DNA of 64,000 nt from Congeria kusceri. Lineage: Eukaryota; Mollusca; Bivalvia; Myida; Dreissenidae. The translations under genes were made by a program, and so were the position numbers. Shown piece after piece: positions 22,185 to 33,844 of the stretch; positions within the stretch are counted from its first letter, which is position 1; each line of letters begins with the position of its first letter. The notes beneath the pieces were generated by a model. It saw nothing but the letters and a program-made list of their open reading frames with translations, made no database searches and was not told where the DNA came from. The DNA is taken from assembly GCA_027627225.1 (NCBI GenBank), contig CM051040.1:26692634-26756633 (forward strand), written 5' to 3'.

Positions 22185-22540
22185 ATAGAGAATACATGGT
22201 TGGTACCGGGATGGAGAAAGTTTATCCAGTGAGGCTTAGAAAATGAAAATAGGGCGAGCTTTAGCGAGCCCTATTTTTGTTTTCGGGCCGAACCGGATAA
22301 ACTTTCTCCTTCCCAGCACCTACCATGTATTCTATTTATCCTGTTTTCTACTCAATTGCATTTTAAAAGCAGTTTAATTAAAGGTTTAGCTTAAACTATT
22401 ATGTTTCATGACGAGCCTCGAACCTTATAACTCGCTAGCATTTATGCGTACTTCATTAAAAGTAGTGCTCTGTTTCTTAATGTCAATCTAAAATTTTAAA
22501 AATAATAGAATTTGCTGATGCCAATATATTCATGAACAAG
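22185..22540. mobile_element. Foldback element FB1 with flank, full arms
   Basis: The arms ATAGAGAATACATGG... and ...CCATGTATTCTAT pair across 22185-22334 (GGAGAAAGTTTATCC versus GGATAAACTTTCTCC), with an inner hairpin GGGCGAGCTTTAGCGAGCCC. The following 200 bp (to about 22540) match the sequence after 63490, so the family extends beyond the foldback. Non-coding. Confidence 0.75.
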
Positions 22541-23204
22541 AATTAGTATACAGTAACTACTATAAACCAGACATCGATTTTTGAAAAGTTGCATTGCGTC
22601 ACGGCGCGTAGGAATACACTACTAACTGGATAAACCTTGCCACTTCCTGTTGACTGAAGATAGGACAATTTAAACAGTTGCCCCTTTATTAGGTCAATGT
22701 TGCAAGTAGAAACAGGATAAAAGAAATTATCTGACAAAAAATACTTTTTTTAACTCGACAGTAGTCTTTTTATTTTTGAATAAAAAAAGATGTATCAATA
22801 TAATCTTACACATAATACAAGTAACCAACGAATGCTCTTACCAATAAACTTCAGGATTTTCTTGGTAGTTTGTATAACAATCCAAATTTCCACGAGTGTG
22901 TCCACAAAGTGGATGCCCCAAAATGCTGGGTGGTCTTAGATGTTATTCCAACAGCGATATTGCCACTAGAAAGAAACTTTAAGTTGCATAGACAACTAAA
23001 TAAAATACACATTCCCTGGCATACAGGATGGCTTTTGACACTACAGTTCTAGTAACCAATCAGAAACACTCTTTCACAAAATGAGGGCTATTTGATTAGA
23101 ATATTATCCCAGTATTTGCATTCACCAATCAAATGAACTTTTCAAATACCACATGTATTTGTTGTATTTAAAAACTCTTGGTCAGTCCTGGAGATGTCAC
23201 CCTG
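22541..23204. other. AT-rich non-coding stretch
   Basis: No supported gene. A 60-codon plus frame (22870-23052) has ordinary composition but no further evidence. No repeats recognised. Confidence 0.2.
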
Positions 23205-23291
23205 CTAATTTAACTTCTCCCAAGAGGAGGTGCAGTTGCTGCATGCGCCAATAACCTGAATGGCACTATAGATCTTTCTGAAAATAGAAGA
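23205..23291 (-). CDS. Weak terminal-exon candidate
   Basis: The minus strand has a strong acceptor-like sequence (GTGTCTTCTATTTTCAG) and then an open stretch to TAG at 23205-23207. One frame reads KIYSAIQVIGACSNCTSSW then EKLN. GC content is higher than the flanks. No donor partner or homology was identified, and the frame choice is uncertain. Confidence 0.2.
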   Translation of the reverse strand, partial: SSIFRKIYSAIQVIGACSNCTSSWEKLN

Positions 23292-24502
23292 CACGAAATG
23301 CAATACATAGGCCAGATCAGGGATCTGCTGCAAAAACAACACTACATGTACCAAGAATACTATTAAATTGTGTTTTCCCATATTACAACATATTGAAAAA
23401 AAAAGGTTGGTGGCCATGAAAAATAACATTTATCCATTTTATTATTTTATTATATATTTTTCAGAATCCAATTTTTTTGCACAGGCTGTCTTTAAAATTT
23501 TGGTTTTAATCATACCATGATAGTGATGATGTGTGTGTGTCAAGACACATAACTTCCAATTAATTCATACCATCCAATGAATTTATTCCATCCAATAAAG
23601 AATTTATTCCATCCAATGAATTTTTTCCATTTAATTTTTCAAAACTTCTATCAACTAATTTGCTTTTCATCATTGAAATATAAAACTTATACTGTGCAGA
23701 ATTTTGTATATTACTCCCTTTTAATTAAAGCAATGCATGAAGTCACTACAAAGAACACAATGTTACAATACAATAATGTTACAATAGTAATGTTGTAGGT
23801 GTATAATAATGTATTAAATATATTTATAAAATAAATATATGTATTGAGTAATTGGAAATTTGATTTGAATTTGAATTATTTATATCATAATTTTATATTA
23901 ACCATAATTGTCATTCATAAATTGGGCAATGTAGACTTTAGTTAACTGTAAATTTAGATAGAGATTAGTATTTTGATTAGTAGTCGATATGTAGAGTAGA
24001 AAGTTGAACTGTTTTTACTAACATAATAATACTTTAATTGACAGTTCACGCATGACATTCACTCAACTGTATCTTAGTACATGAACTTCTTGGTCAAATG
24101 TCATTCGTTACATTTGATTCGAGAACTTAACATTGTATATTTATGATATTTCATCGTAAATATAATCCATTTATAGGTAACTATAACATTTTATATATTT
24201 TTCTATTGATATATGTCGTTTGTATTTTGTATTGTTTTTGGTATAATATTTTTAGTTAATTATTTTATCGTCGGAACACATTGTTTTGAAATATTGTTGT
24301 AATTGTTTAAAATGTCATTCGTTACATTTTATTCGAGAAGTTTACATTGTATATTTATGATATTTCATCGTAAATATAATCCATTTATAGAAACTGTATG
24401 CTGACTTCGTTGTTGTTGTCGAAAGAACCCGAAAACGCCCATAATCGGCAACAGTAATACAAATTTAAATAGATATTTTTCTTTTTTTTTTTAATGATGC
24501 AT
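23292..24502. other. AT-rich stretch with an 81-bp direct repeat
   Basis: An 81-bp segment starting AAATGTCATTCGTTACATTT occurs at 24096-24176 and 24310-24390 in direct orientation with a few substitutions, 214 bp apart. Smaller repetition (ATTTATTCCATCCAAT) occurs at 23580-23640. No coding evidence. Confidence 0.6.
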
Positions 24503-24716
24503 GTCGTGGGAAAACCAAGCTAAATGCATGTGCGTAATGTGTTTAGCCTGTGCAGTCCGAACAGGCTAATCCCCGACAACACTTTCTGCTGTTATGGTGT
24601 TTTCTTTTTAAGGACTTCAAAACATAAATCCACTGTAGGGGGAAAGTGCCGTCCTGGATTAGCCTGATCCGGGACAACACTTTACGCACATGCATTAAGC
24701 CCGGTTTTCCCATGAC
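24503..24716. mobile_element. TIR element GTCGTGGGAAAACC, copy 1
   Basis: Ends GTCGTGGGAAAACC and GGTTTTCCCATGAC are inverted repeats, followed inward by GCATGTGCGTAA and TTACGCACATGC. The interior contains AGCCTGTGCAGTCCGAAC-AGGCT and other short hairpins, with GGAAAGTGCC and CACTTTCTGC. No coding capacity. Same family as 54981-55227. I recall it as abundant in dreissenid mussels (unchecked). Confidence 0.8.
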
Positions 24717-25259
24717 ATGCCTCTTTCTTTTTTTCTTGTTGGAATAATTCAAACTCCGAACTTCAAGCATAGCATGTGAGTAGCAAAACATGAAAAATGT
24801 TGACAGCCATTAACCAACAGTACATTATAATCACGGCAGGTGATACTGAATGGGTCTGAAGCGAATAAAGTCACAGGACAAAATCTTCTTAACAAAATGT
24901 AGTATGTTTTGGAATGCAATGGAGAAAATCTTAGCAAATAAGTTCTGATTCAACACTTCCAGTCAGTCTGCATTCCACTCTTCCTCAGGCTATTAATCAC
25001 TATCACTTTTTTCAATATTTACAATGAATAAAAAGCAAAACCATGTATATATTGTTCATTTATATACCCACACACTTGGTTATCAAAGTCTGTCATCTCT
25101 AGCTGGCTGATATTTCAGGGTCACTGACAGATAACTGCGGATAAGCTGCTATCACCCTATGATCCACAACTTAACAAGATCAGGTCAGTTACCCCTATCC
25201 CCCACCCCCCACCCACCCATGCCAAAGACTGAAAAACATGAGAAATGCATTCAGAATTC

Positions 25260-25571
25260 ATTTTTCGGCATAGCTGTCTAAGATCACTTTTGACCTAGAT
25301 TTCTTGCGATAATTATGCAGCGGGAAAATTGAATGCCAATAGAATTTGGCAAATTTTCTAATATTAGGGAATGCAAACTTACAACAATGGTTTAATGTAT
25401 ACCAACAACTTTTGCATAATTTTGGGGATTAAAATGTACATGATTGTTTACATAAGCGGTTAAAATAAAGTTATAATCATCTCTTCGCCATACACTCTAG
25501 AAATGAACATAAATATGAACATATTTTCTCATTGTATGTCAAGAACATAATATTATATTCGTTCTCAGAAT
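25260..25571 (-). repeat. Dispersed repeat R1, copy b (inverted)
   Basis: Reverse-complement match to 1-315 (shared AGATCACTTTTGACCTAG, TTATGCAGCGGGAAAATTGA, AACAATGGTTTAATGTATAC). The outer edge is near 25571. CpG-containing DNA with a TATAAATA (25611-25618) begins just beyond, which might be a core promoter but has no supported gene downstream. Confidence 0.8.
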
Positions 25572-25928
25572 AAATCCACTGTTTTGTTGAGCCTAGCGGC
25601 GCGCTCTATAAATAACAATTGATTCTAGCGAGTTCAACACACGATCATTCTAAAATTAACGCGCGTTTAGCGGCCGGTGTATAGCTGTTATAATATGCAT
25701 GCATCAATTAGCGTCCAGAGAATCATAAGAGCGAATATTTCAATAAATGGGGAATTAATGTTTATAAACTTACTGTGCAAGTTAATTTGAAATTGAATGG
25801 TGGTTGTGTTCTATTAAGAATTAAATAGAATTGCACATTTCTATCAACTTCTCCAGTAGATGTTAATCAACCTATAAAAAGATATATTTCAATAAATAAA
25901 ATGTGGTGAAATAAGTAACAGAATACGT

Positions 25929-26128
25929 TCGTCTTTCGCATGAGACGTTAAACCAAGGTGCAGTGTACTAGGTGCTTCACAACGGGCACTAAAAGACCCA
26001 GGGTCGTCTCTGGAACGGGGCGTCTCCTGTAACTTGCACTATCCCCCGTAACCCAACAAACAAGTCTTCTGGGGGCGATGGCCATATGGGAGAATCCCGG
26101 TGCACTTGATAAAAATGCACTACACCCT
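25929..26128 (+). mobile_element. 200-bp insertion with perfect 11-bp target duplication
   Basis: ACAGAATACGT occurs at 25918-25928 and 26129-26139, exactly flanking a 200-bp GC-richer block in AT-rich DNA. The block contains GCATGAGACGTTAAACC, AAGACCCAGGGTCGTC and GGGGGCGATGGCCATATGG. The GAGACGTTAAACC phrase is familiar from mollusc short retroelements and repeats. There is no clear pol III promoter or poly(A). The long TSD favours a target-primed retrotransposition product. The minus frame at 25948-26154 is a shadow. Confidence 0.7.
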
Positions 26129-26139
26129 ACAGAATACGT

Positions 26140-27299
26140 CGAACTGTTGTTCATGTTACTTTTACTTTATTTTCGTAGCATTAATACATTATTTGCAATA
26201 CCAATTATACACAGAAACCCTTGATACATCATATTCCTACCAAATATAATTTTAAATCGCCATAGTCTAATGAAATTTTATGTTTGTGTTATCAAAAATG
26301 GAAGTCATTATTATTTCAAATGCGCTGAATGTTCCCTGAAGATTGTTTTCCATAAGGATACACAGTACAAATGATTAAATGACTTAGAAATGTGTATGTA
26401 TTATGCATAGATAACTTCCAACAATAAGCGTCTGATAAAGAATAATTTTTATTCATTCCCGCAGTTATTTTCGTGCATTGTTAATTTGTTAAATGAGGCT
26501 GACAAATTTATATAATAATGATGTTAACGTAAATTATTTACGATATTCATGTATCACTGGTGAAAACATGGGGCAGTATGATCGGTTTATTCACGGTACA
26601 AATATTAATAATTATTTAATTAATCACACATTAATTTTGGGATATAAGAAGTTTTCTTATGGTGCTAAAAAAATCTGGGGTCCGAGAAGTCGCTTTGTCT
26701 AAGTGGGGACCGAAAAATCTGGGGTCCGAGAAGCCACGTAACTGATCATCTTGGCACTCCTGTATTATGTGTAGGGTAAAATGATATCTCATTATTAATG
26801 TCAACGCCGATTGTCTTTTTTAAAAGACATTTCTTGTTGTTATTTTGATGTTTATGCACAATCGTTAATTAGCAGAATATTGAGAAATAACACAATGCTT
26901 GTTTATTTGTCTTGCATTGTTCATGAGGAAATTCCATGCCATTTAAATATATTTAGTATTGTACGATTTAGTAATTTGTGCGCTGTGTAATGAGGTTTAT
27001 AAATAGCCTGACAAATCAGAGCCAAAGCACAAAAATCTCTTCAAGATTTGTAAACCTGAAGTCACTCCATCTGTCGGCAAGCTAAAACATACATCGCTTT
27101 ATTTATATATTTTTTTATTATATTTATTATGTTTGTCTGAATGTAACGAAAAAAAACATTCACGGGACTTGTTCAAAGATTTTCGAGTTTTTTGACGTAT
27201 GCCATTAAATGTATTAACTTGACAGATCTAAGCATCGGAACTAAAAACTCAAGTATAATAACAGAAAAGTATTAAGAACAAAAAAAATATATAAAAAAC
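26140..27299. other. AT-rich non-coding stretch
   Basis: A short direct repeat AAATCTGGGGTCCGAGAAG occurs twice near 26670-26735. No gene, element or array otherwise seen. Confidence 0.4.
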
Positions 27300-27372
27300 T
27301 GGTCCCACAGGGGTTCGAACCCGGGACCTGCATATTAAATGGCTATTGCCTTAACCACTCGGCCATTTTGAC
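27300..27372 (-). tRNA. tRNA-like pol III unit, probably pseudogene
   Basis: The minus strand has a box A TGGCCGAGTGGTTAAGGC and a perfect box B GGGTTCGAACCCC, 73 nt overall, followed within a few bases by TTTTTT, a pol III terminator. The D-arm stem GCC/GGC pairs. The 5' GTCAAAA and 3' TGGGACC do not pair as an acceptor stem, and no regular anticodon stem can be drawn. The box A is most like Leu/Ser tRNAs. A tRNA pseudogene or SINE head is more likely than a functional tRNA. Confidence 0.5.
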
Positions 27373-28344
27373 TTCTGTATTTCACCCTGAATTATTTACT
27401 TTATGTAAGTGTTCCACGTGATGTCAACAGTTTCAACGAAAACAACAGAAACACACCAAATTATTCCATCGTTTAGCGTTACAAACTCTTTATAATTTTA
27501 TCAATTTCAACTGATGGTTACTCATAAACGAAACAGTTTTTACAGTATAATTCTTGTTCCGTAGTGTTATTTTGCTCCCTTGTATACACTGTTCTTCTAT
27601 TTTTGGAATTGGTAACAAAAAGTTTTTAAAATTGTCAATTCGCCAATCTGTTAACAGGTCCCTTTAAATTCCATAAATTCACAGTGGTCACATCATATGC
27701 TCGGCGCGAAGTATTTTTACTGAAATTTTACATTTTTTACTAGAGAAGTTATTGCACTGAATTTTGCACATTGTAAGGTTTGTAATTGCACGGTCCAGTG
27801 TTTATATATAAAGTTTAAAGCTTTTGACCAGGTATATTTATGATGATTACTATTATTATTATTATTCTTTACTGATATTATTTTTATTTATTTCAATAGT
27901 TAAGTCAGTGAGGTGAGAATATCATTCATGGTTCTTAGTGGAAAAACATTGACAATTACATGCACTTACCACTTTTGGTGCCAACAATTTTGAAAATAAC
28001 ATAATGATTTATTAAAAAACTAAGCATTTCCTGGAAGAATACAATGCTTAACATTCAAATAGTTCATGAGAAATGGTATACAGGATCCAAACTTGCACAG
28101 TGCTTAGTGAATTCCCAAAACTAGAACTGAGTGGTTGAAACATTTTCAATTTTTGTATGTGCTAAACAAATTCCATGAAACAATCCTGTCCAGTATGGGA
28201 GCCAATAACCAAAGTCGCATGCATTGAACCTTCATCGCTATAGCCAGGGCAGCATGTAAGGATTCTGTCAGAATTGGCTGTTATTCGCTAATAGGCGCAA
28301 TTATCGATCATTAAGGAGCTTTTCACAACATTTGCATATTGTTA
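27373..28344. other. AT-rich non-coding stretch
   Basis: A short ATT microsatellite lies at about 27850-27870. No gene or larger repeat recognised. Confidence 0.3.
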
Positions 28345-28975
28345 GCATAGCGTAGAAAGACTGTTGGCGAAAAAAGACACTAAAGACACGCATGTGAATC
28401 ATTTGTGCATTTTTGCTAAAAAGAAAACGTTTGTTTGAATGAAGTTCAATTTCCCACCTTTAAACTTTATAATGTGGCTTCTTATTCTATAGTATATGAC
28501 ATCATAATAAAAAATAATCTGTAAGTAACGAAAAAAAATTATCTTATGCAAGCGTAATAAAGTAATAACATACATGCCAGTTAACAAGTCAATCTGCCAG
28601 AATAACCAATGAAGCATAGTAATTAGTCACACCGATCGTAAGTGCTTCATAGTCAAAGATCTATAAATAAACATGTCTATTTATAGATATTTGTTCGTAG
28701 CCTACTTAGTCAAAAGCAGTTCATACGATGCAAGCTCTCGATTTTCCATAGTACTGTTTGAAATTTATAAAATTGCGGTAATTTGTTGCCAATATTCAAA
28801 ATGAGAATTAGTAACAAGAAAAAAAACTTTCGCAAAGCGTTGAAAATAACATGTAGCGCATTAATTGGGTGGTCTTATTCCAGGACACTCAGTTGAATAT
28901 TTTGGTTAGATACAAGTAAATAGCAAAAGTAGGGGTGTCATTAGTTTAAAGTAACTTTTTTTTATAAATTGACCG
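28345..28975 (-). repeat. Dispersed repeat R2, copy b (inverted)
   Basis: Reverse-complement relative of 19690-20355, with the same order of landmarks and moderate divergence. Where copy a carries the 76-bp palindrome, this copy has a single ACTGAGTGTCCTGG-type arm, followed by TTAATGCGCTACATG on its minus strand. Confidence 0.8.
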
Positions 28976-29547
28976 TTTTTACATAGTGTAATTGTAATAA
29001 ATCACATGATATACACATTATAATACATATTACATACATAATCTTTAAATAATCAAAATGCATGAACACGGGTGAAAATTTTTCTGTTTTGAAGAAGGAC
29101 CCTTTCTGGTTTCAATTTACTGACTAATAGCCTGCAAAGAAACGAAGTAGTTTTCCGTGATATTTGTTTTGTACATGGTCCTATTTTATTGTGAAAATTG
29201 TTTTGGTGCATACAAAAATACAGTATTGTGATAAAATCAAGTTTATTAATGTAGTCATGAAGTCAGATGTCTGATGAGCAAAGTAGGAGAAATGTAACAT
29301 TATTATATATGATGAATTCGGTATTTCACAGAAACGACTGCATCGGTCTATATCTGAATAAAAAATGCCTACGTGTGAAGGTGTGAAGCAAGTGCACAAA
29401 CCCCTGAGCTAGCCGGGCAAATCTATGCCTATCCAAATCTGAGCACTAACTTTGCTGAAACTTAATTACCCTGACAGAGCTTAGATTACGACTTGTCAAA
29501 CCAATGTGCTAATTATCAGAAACTCAATAACTGTTAAACATGTTATT
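28976..29547. other. AT-rich non-coding stretch
   Basis: A 72-codon minus frame (29181-29399) has no supporting evidence. No repeats recognised. Confidence 0.2.
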
Positions 29548-29938
29548 ATTATTAACACTTCACATAAAACTGTTTTGTGAAACATGAAAACAATGAGAAC
29601 AAAAAATGAGTGTAAATGGTGGAGAACATTGCTCAACATTATTATTAACACTTCACATAAAACTGTTGTGAAACATGAAAACAATGAGAACAAAAAATGA
29701 GTGTAAATGGTGGAGAACATTGCTAAACATTATTATTAACACTTCACATAAAACTGTTGTGAAACATGAAAACAATGAGAACAAAAAATGAGTGTAAATG
29801 GTGGAGAACATTGCTAAACATTATTATTAACACTTCACATAAAACTGTTGTGAAACATGAAAACAATGAGAACAAAAAATGAGTGTAAATGGTGGAGAAC
29901 ATTGCTAAACATTATTATTATTGATGTGTTAACAAAAA
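29548..29938 (+). repeat. 91-bp tandem repeat
   Basis: TGAGTGTAAATGG recurs at 29607, 29698, 29789 and 29880, exactly 91 bp apart. The unit also contains AACATTATTATTAACACTTC, ACATAAAACTGTTGTG and AAACATGAAAACAATGAG. Copies are nearly identical, implying recent amplification. Confidence 0.95.
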
Positions 29939-30452
29939 ATGAGTGTAAATGGTGGAGATGAGTGTAAATGGTGGAGATGAGTGTAAATGGTGGAGATGAG
30001 TGTAAATGGTGGAGATGAGTGTAAATGGTGGAGATGAGTGTAAATGGTGGAGATGAGTGTAAATGGTGGAGATGAGTGTAAATGGTGGAGAGGAGTGTAA
30101 ATGGTGGAGAGGAGTGTAAATGGTGGAGATGAGTGTAAATGGTGGAGATGAGTGTAAATGGTGGAGATGAGTGTAAATGGTGGAGAGGAGTGTAAATGGT
30201 GGAGATGAGTGTAAATGGTGGAGATGAGTGTAAATGGTGGAGATGAGTGTAAATGGTGGAGATGAGTGTAAATGGTGGAGATGAGTGTAAATGGTGGAGA
30301 TGAGTGTAAATGGTGGAGATGAGTGTAAATGGTGGAGATGAGTGTAAATGGTGGAGATGAGTGTAAATGGTGGAGATGAGTGTAAATGGTGGAGATGAGT
30401 GTAAATGGTGGAGATGAGTGTAAATGGTGGAGATGAGTGTAAATGGTGGAGA
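29939..30452 (+). repeat. 19-bp minisatellite nested in the 91-bp repeat
   Basis: About 27 copies of TGAGTGTAAATGGTGGAGA, a few with AGGAG instead of ATGAG. The 19-mer equals one end of the 91-bp unit. The 91-mer's following text (GAACATTGCTAAACATTATT) occurs on both sides of the array (29898 and 30450). Because 19 is not a multiple of 3, frames cycle, and the 175-200-codon minus frames are artefacts. Confidence 0.97.
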
Positions 30453-30617
30453 ACATTGCTAAACATTATTATTATTGATGTGTTGCAAATAAATAAACAT
30501 ATTAACATTTTTGAAAGCAAATCTTTGAAGAAAATAATTAATTTTATTTTATTTCTTTACATTTGTACACTGTTCATCAACGCATACAATAAACAGCTTA
30601 TTTCTTTAAGGAAAATC

Positions 30618-30817
30618 ATGATATTCTTGTTAATGACATTTATTCAACTGAAAACTGTTTCTTGTTTACAAAAGGCAATTTATAATGTCTATGTTCCGGC
30701 ATTTTATATTGTCTACGTTCGAAAACGCTTGTTACGAACAGAATATACACTAACGTACCAAAGTTACCAAAATGTTATTATTTTACCAATTACAATGCAT
30801 CTTTTGTATTTTGAACG
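30618..30817 (+). CDS. Weak first-exon candidate with signal-like start
   Basis: ATG at 30618 opens 66 codons plus two bases up to GAACG followed by GTAAGA, a good donor. The start MIFLLMTFIQLKTVSC resembles a signal peptide. The rest is Tyr/Ile/Leu-rich (YVPAFYIVYVRKRLLRTEY). The frame is open upstream into the minisatellite. AT-rich composition makes chance likely. No partner exon seen. Confidence 0.15.
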
Positions 30818-32334
30818 GTAAGATGTCCATTAGGAACGATTTCTGCAAAAAGGTTTTTATTAACATATTTCTGGACTGCTGCTTTAAGGAGTATGTAAAT
30901 AAAACGGTATTCATTGTACAAAAAGATATAACAAAACATAACACTAAGGAACTAAATGTCCATAGATGTTCAATAACATTAATACATTTCTCGCCACCTT
31001 TCAATGAAATCATAGAACGATCAACAAAATGATCAGCATTAAAATGCACCTTCAAGAGACCATTATTGAAACTATTTACCTGCACTAAATTACTTCTAAA
31101 TCCCTTCAAATTCACAAAACACGCTTCACAGCTGACCCTGTTACAACCAAACTATTCATAAAAGAATGCTGAAGACATACTAGAATTCAAACACAAACAA
31201 AGCACAGCGATTAACATTCTACTATCCATACTTAAGACCACTGACAAAGCCATTATTGATTATGGATATGAATTATTTGCAATACCAACTGACCATACAA
31301 TATCAAATATACACATGAACTTTCGAACCCCGGTGGAAAGATTGCAATAACACCATTATCTACAGCTGAGGTGTCAGTTTACCTAATATCTTGCAGGCTT
31401 GTACAAATAAAGTATTTTACCTGGAATTTCTGATTTTCAACAAAATGTGTTCTATCTGTCACAGCCAACAAGGAACAAGCTGTGCCATCAAGCCATTAGT
31501 CTAACACTGTTAGCTGGTTAAATTAACAGTTTGAAATCAGAGACTGCTGCATACAGAAACATTAATTTGAAACAACATTTTTGTCAAATGTTTAGCCGTA
31601 ATTAAGTAATCAATTTTTTCTGCAATGGTAATACATTGTCAAACTCTAATGAAATAGTTTAGAGCAAGTTAGTCAAAGCATATGTATTAGTCTTAAAATA
31701 ACAAAATTCCCAACGTAAGTGGAGGGTCATTTTCATTGAACTGTTTTATTTTGCAAAGGAATCAACAAACGGCTCTTATTTTACAATATTTCAAAAATAA
31801 ATGTTGGTTTTCTATGACAATGCGATTAGAACATTTTTATCCAAAATTTTAACTTTACGTACCAATCCTACTGAAAGTATGAAAGGAATCGTTAATCAAT
31901 TTCTAACCAATTACCTGCTCATTGTTACAGCTTCCATACATCCTTTGTGAAAAATTAGATAATGTATAATATGTATAATAATCAGACTATTCATATAGTA
32001 ACTCAGTTACATTTTTTTTTAAGTTGGTCCAATAAAAAATCTCGAAGACTCTGAATCTGCTCATTTAAATTACTTTATATCCATATTGTCACAGATACTG
32101 ATCTTTTTCATTTAACCCTTCAAACCCTGTTTCCAAGACACAATATTTGACCTTTCCTTAACCATTTGCAACTGTTTTCAACTGTTAAAGCCATTCAGGT
32201 GACACTGGCTGGTAAGTCAGTTTGTAACTGGGTCAGATAACTGTGGTCAGTGGTTTTCTGGTGAACATGTTATCAGGTTACACAAGTTTTGGGTTGAACT
32301 GACTTATGCATGCTATCCAGGGCAGTGAATGACC
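30818..32334. other. AT-rich non-coding stretch
   Basis: Overlapping opposite-strand frames of 86 and 110 codons near 30772-31115 are not supported by splice or composition evidence. No repeats or elements recognised. This is one of the longest unique stretches. Confidence 0.25.
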
Positions 32335-32956
32335 TAAGGTAACTGTATCTCATTTTGGCTCATATTTAAATCATCAATGGCAATCCAGGGTAACAAAATC
32401 CTTTAGGAACCTAACTGTATCTCATTTTGGCTCAAATTTAAATCATCAATGGCAATCCAGGGTAACAATATCCTTTAGGAACCTAACTGTATCTCATTTT
32501 GGCTCAAATTCAAATCATCAATGGCAATCCAGGGCAACAATATCCTTTAGGAACCTAACTGTATCTCATTTTGGCTCAAATTCAAATCATCAATGGCAAT
32601 CCAGGGTAACAATGTCCTTTGGAACCTAACTGTATCTCCATTTTGGCTCAAATTCAAATCATCAATGGCAATCCAGGGCAACAATGTCCTTTAGGAACCT
32701 AACTGTATCTCATTTTGGCTCAAATTTAAATCATCAATGGCAATCCAGGGCAACAATGTCCTTTAGGAACCTAACTGTATCTCATTTTGGCTAAAATTTC
32801 AATCATCAATGGCAATCCAGGGCAACAATGTCCTTTAGGAACCTAACTGTATCTCATTTTGGCTCAAATTTAAATCATCAATGGCAATCCAGGGCAACAG
32901 TGTCCTTTAGGAACCTAACTGTATCTCATTTTGGCTCAAATTCAAATCATCAGTGC
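32335..32956 (+). repeat. 72-bp tandem repeat
   Basis: Eight to nine near-identical copies of a 72-bp unit containing CCTTTAGGAACCTAACTGTA, TCTCATTTTGGCTCAAATT and ATCATCAATGGCAATCCAGG. CCTTTAGG recurs every 72 bp (32400, 32472 and so on). The last unit is broken by the MITE at 32962. A diverged unit lies at 33608-33655, so the array once extended further. Confidence 0.95.
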
Positions 32957-32961
32957 ATATT

Positions 32962-33407
32962 CCCTTCTCGAAAAAGTGTATTTAATACGCATTTAATGCT
33001 TATTAAACGCTGCGGTATTGGAAACGTATTTTTTCTGCGTTAAATGTGCATTAAATACACTTTTAGTACAATAAGTGTATTTTTTCTGTACTTTTTCTGT
33101 ATTTTTTACAAAAAAGTGTATTAATGCACTCGAAAATACACTTAAAATACACTTTTAATACACTGTACAAGTGTATTATTTGAAGATATGGTGTATTTTT
33201 CAAGGAAAAAAATACACTTTCAATGCACTTAAGATTGTTAATGCAGGAAAAATGCAGAAAAAATACACATTTTTCCTGTGAAAAGTGGTATTTTTTCTGC
33301 ATGTTCAAGAGCATTAAATGCGTAATAAATGCAGAAAAAATACGATGCCAATACCGCAGCGTTTAATACGCATTAAATGCTCATTAAATACACTTTTTCG
33401 AGAAGGG
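32962..33407. mobile_element. Foldback MITE CCCTTCTCGAAAAAGTGTAT, copy 1
   Basis: Ends CCCTTCTCGAAAAAGTGTAT and ATACACTTTTTCGAGAAGGG are perfect inverted repeats. Most of the 446-bp element is self-complementary (GCAGAAAAAATAC and GTATTTTTTCTGC, ACGCATTTAATGC and GCATTAAATGC repeated), so it can fold into one long hairpin. Possible TAT target duplication. No real coding capacity. Same family as 57986-58421. Confidence 0.9.
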
Positions 33408-33844
33408 TTATATAGAATGTTTTAGTACAGATGATACGAGACATAATATACACTATTACCTGTGTATGCCAACAAATCTTAAGTTTGCTTTGCTCATATC
33501 GATGAAGCTTTATTTATAAGCATTCCACACGAAAAAATCCTTTAAATTGTGTTTTTCAAAACATAAGTATTTTGGGTTGAACACACATGCGGGCATCAGC
33601 AATGACATCCTTTAGGTAACTCTATCTTATTTTGTCTCAAATTCAAATCATCTGTTTTTGTACATTTATATATGCCATGACCATCGTGTATGCCAACAGG
33701 GCTTGGTTTGCCTTTATGACTGAGGCCTTATTAATACATATTCAACAAGCAAACTTCTTTTAAAATCATGAGCTTTTCGCACACAACAAAATGTCTTTAC
33801 GCCTGGATTGTTCATTCCCCATTTACAAAATTGTACTTCCCATA
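33408..33844. other. Unique stretch with one relic 72-bp unit
   Basis: Contains a diverged copy of the 72-bp repeat (TCCTTTAGGTAACTCTATC at about 33608) and nothing else recognised. Confidence 0.5.

Noticed and set aside
24096..24390. 81-bp direct repeats as solo or paired LTRs
   Set aside because: No TG...CA ends, primer-binding site, polypurine tract or flanking duplication. Too short and too close together.
25090..25205. Possible plus-strand exon between TTTCAG and CAG-GTCAGT
   Set aside because: All three frames of the 65-nt segment contain stops.
1..25571. Inverted R1 copies as terminal repeats of one giant (Maverick-like) element
   Set aside because: The interior has no polymerase, integrase or capsid-like frames, contains independent arrays and elements, and R1 continues past the window start. 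A dispersed repeat pair is simpler.
29918..30520. 200-codon minus frame (STIYTHLHHLHSSPPF)
   Set aside because: The 19-bp unit cycles through all three phases without a stop. No protein-like variation.
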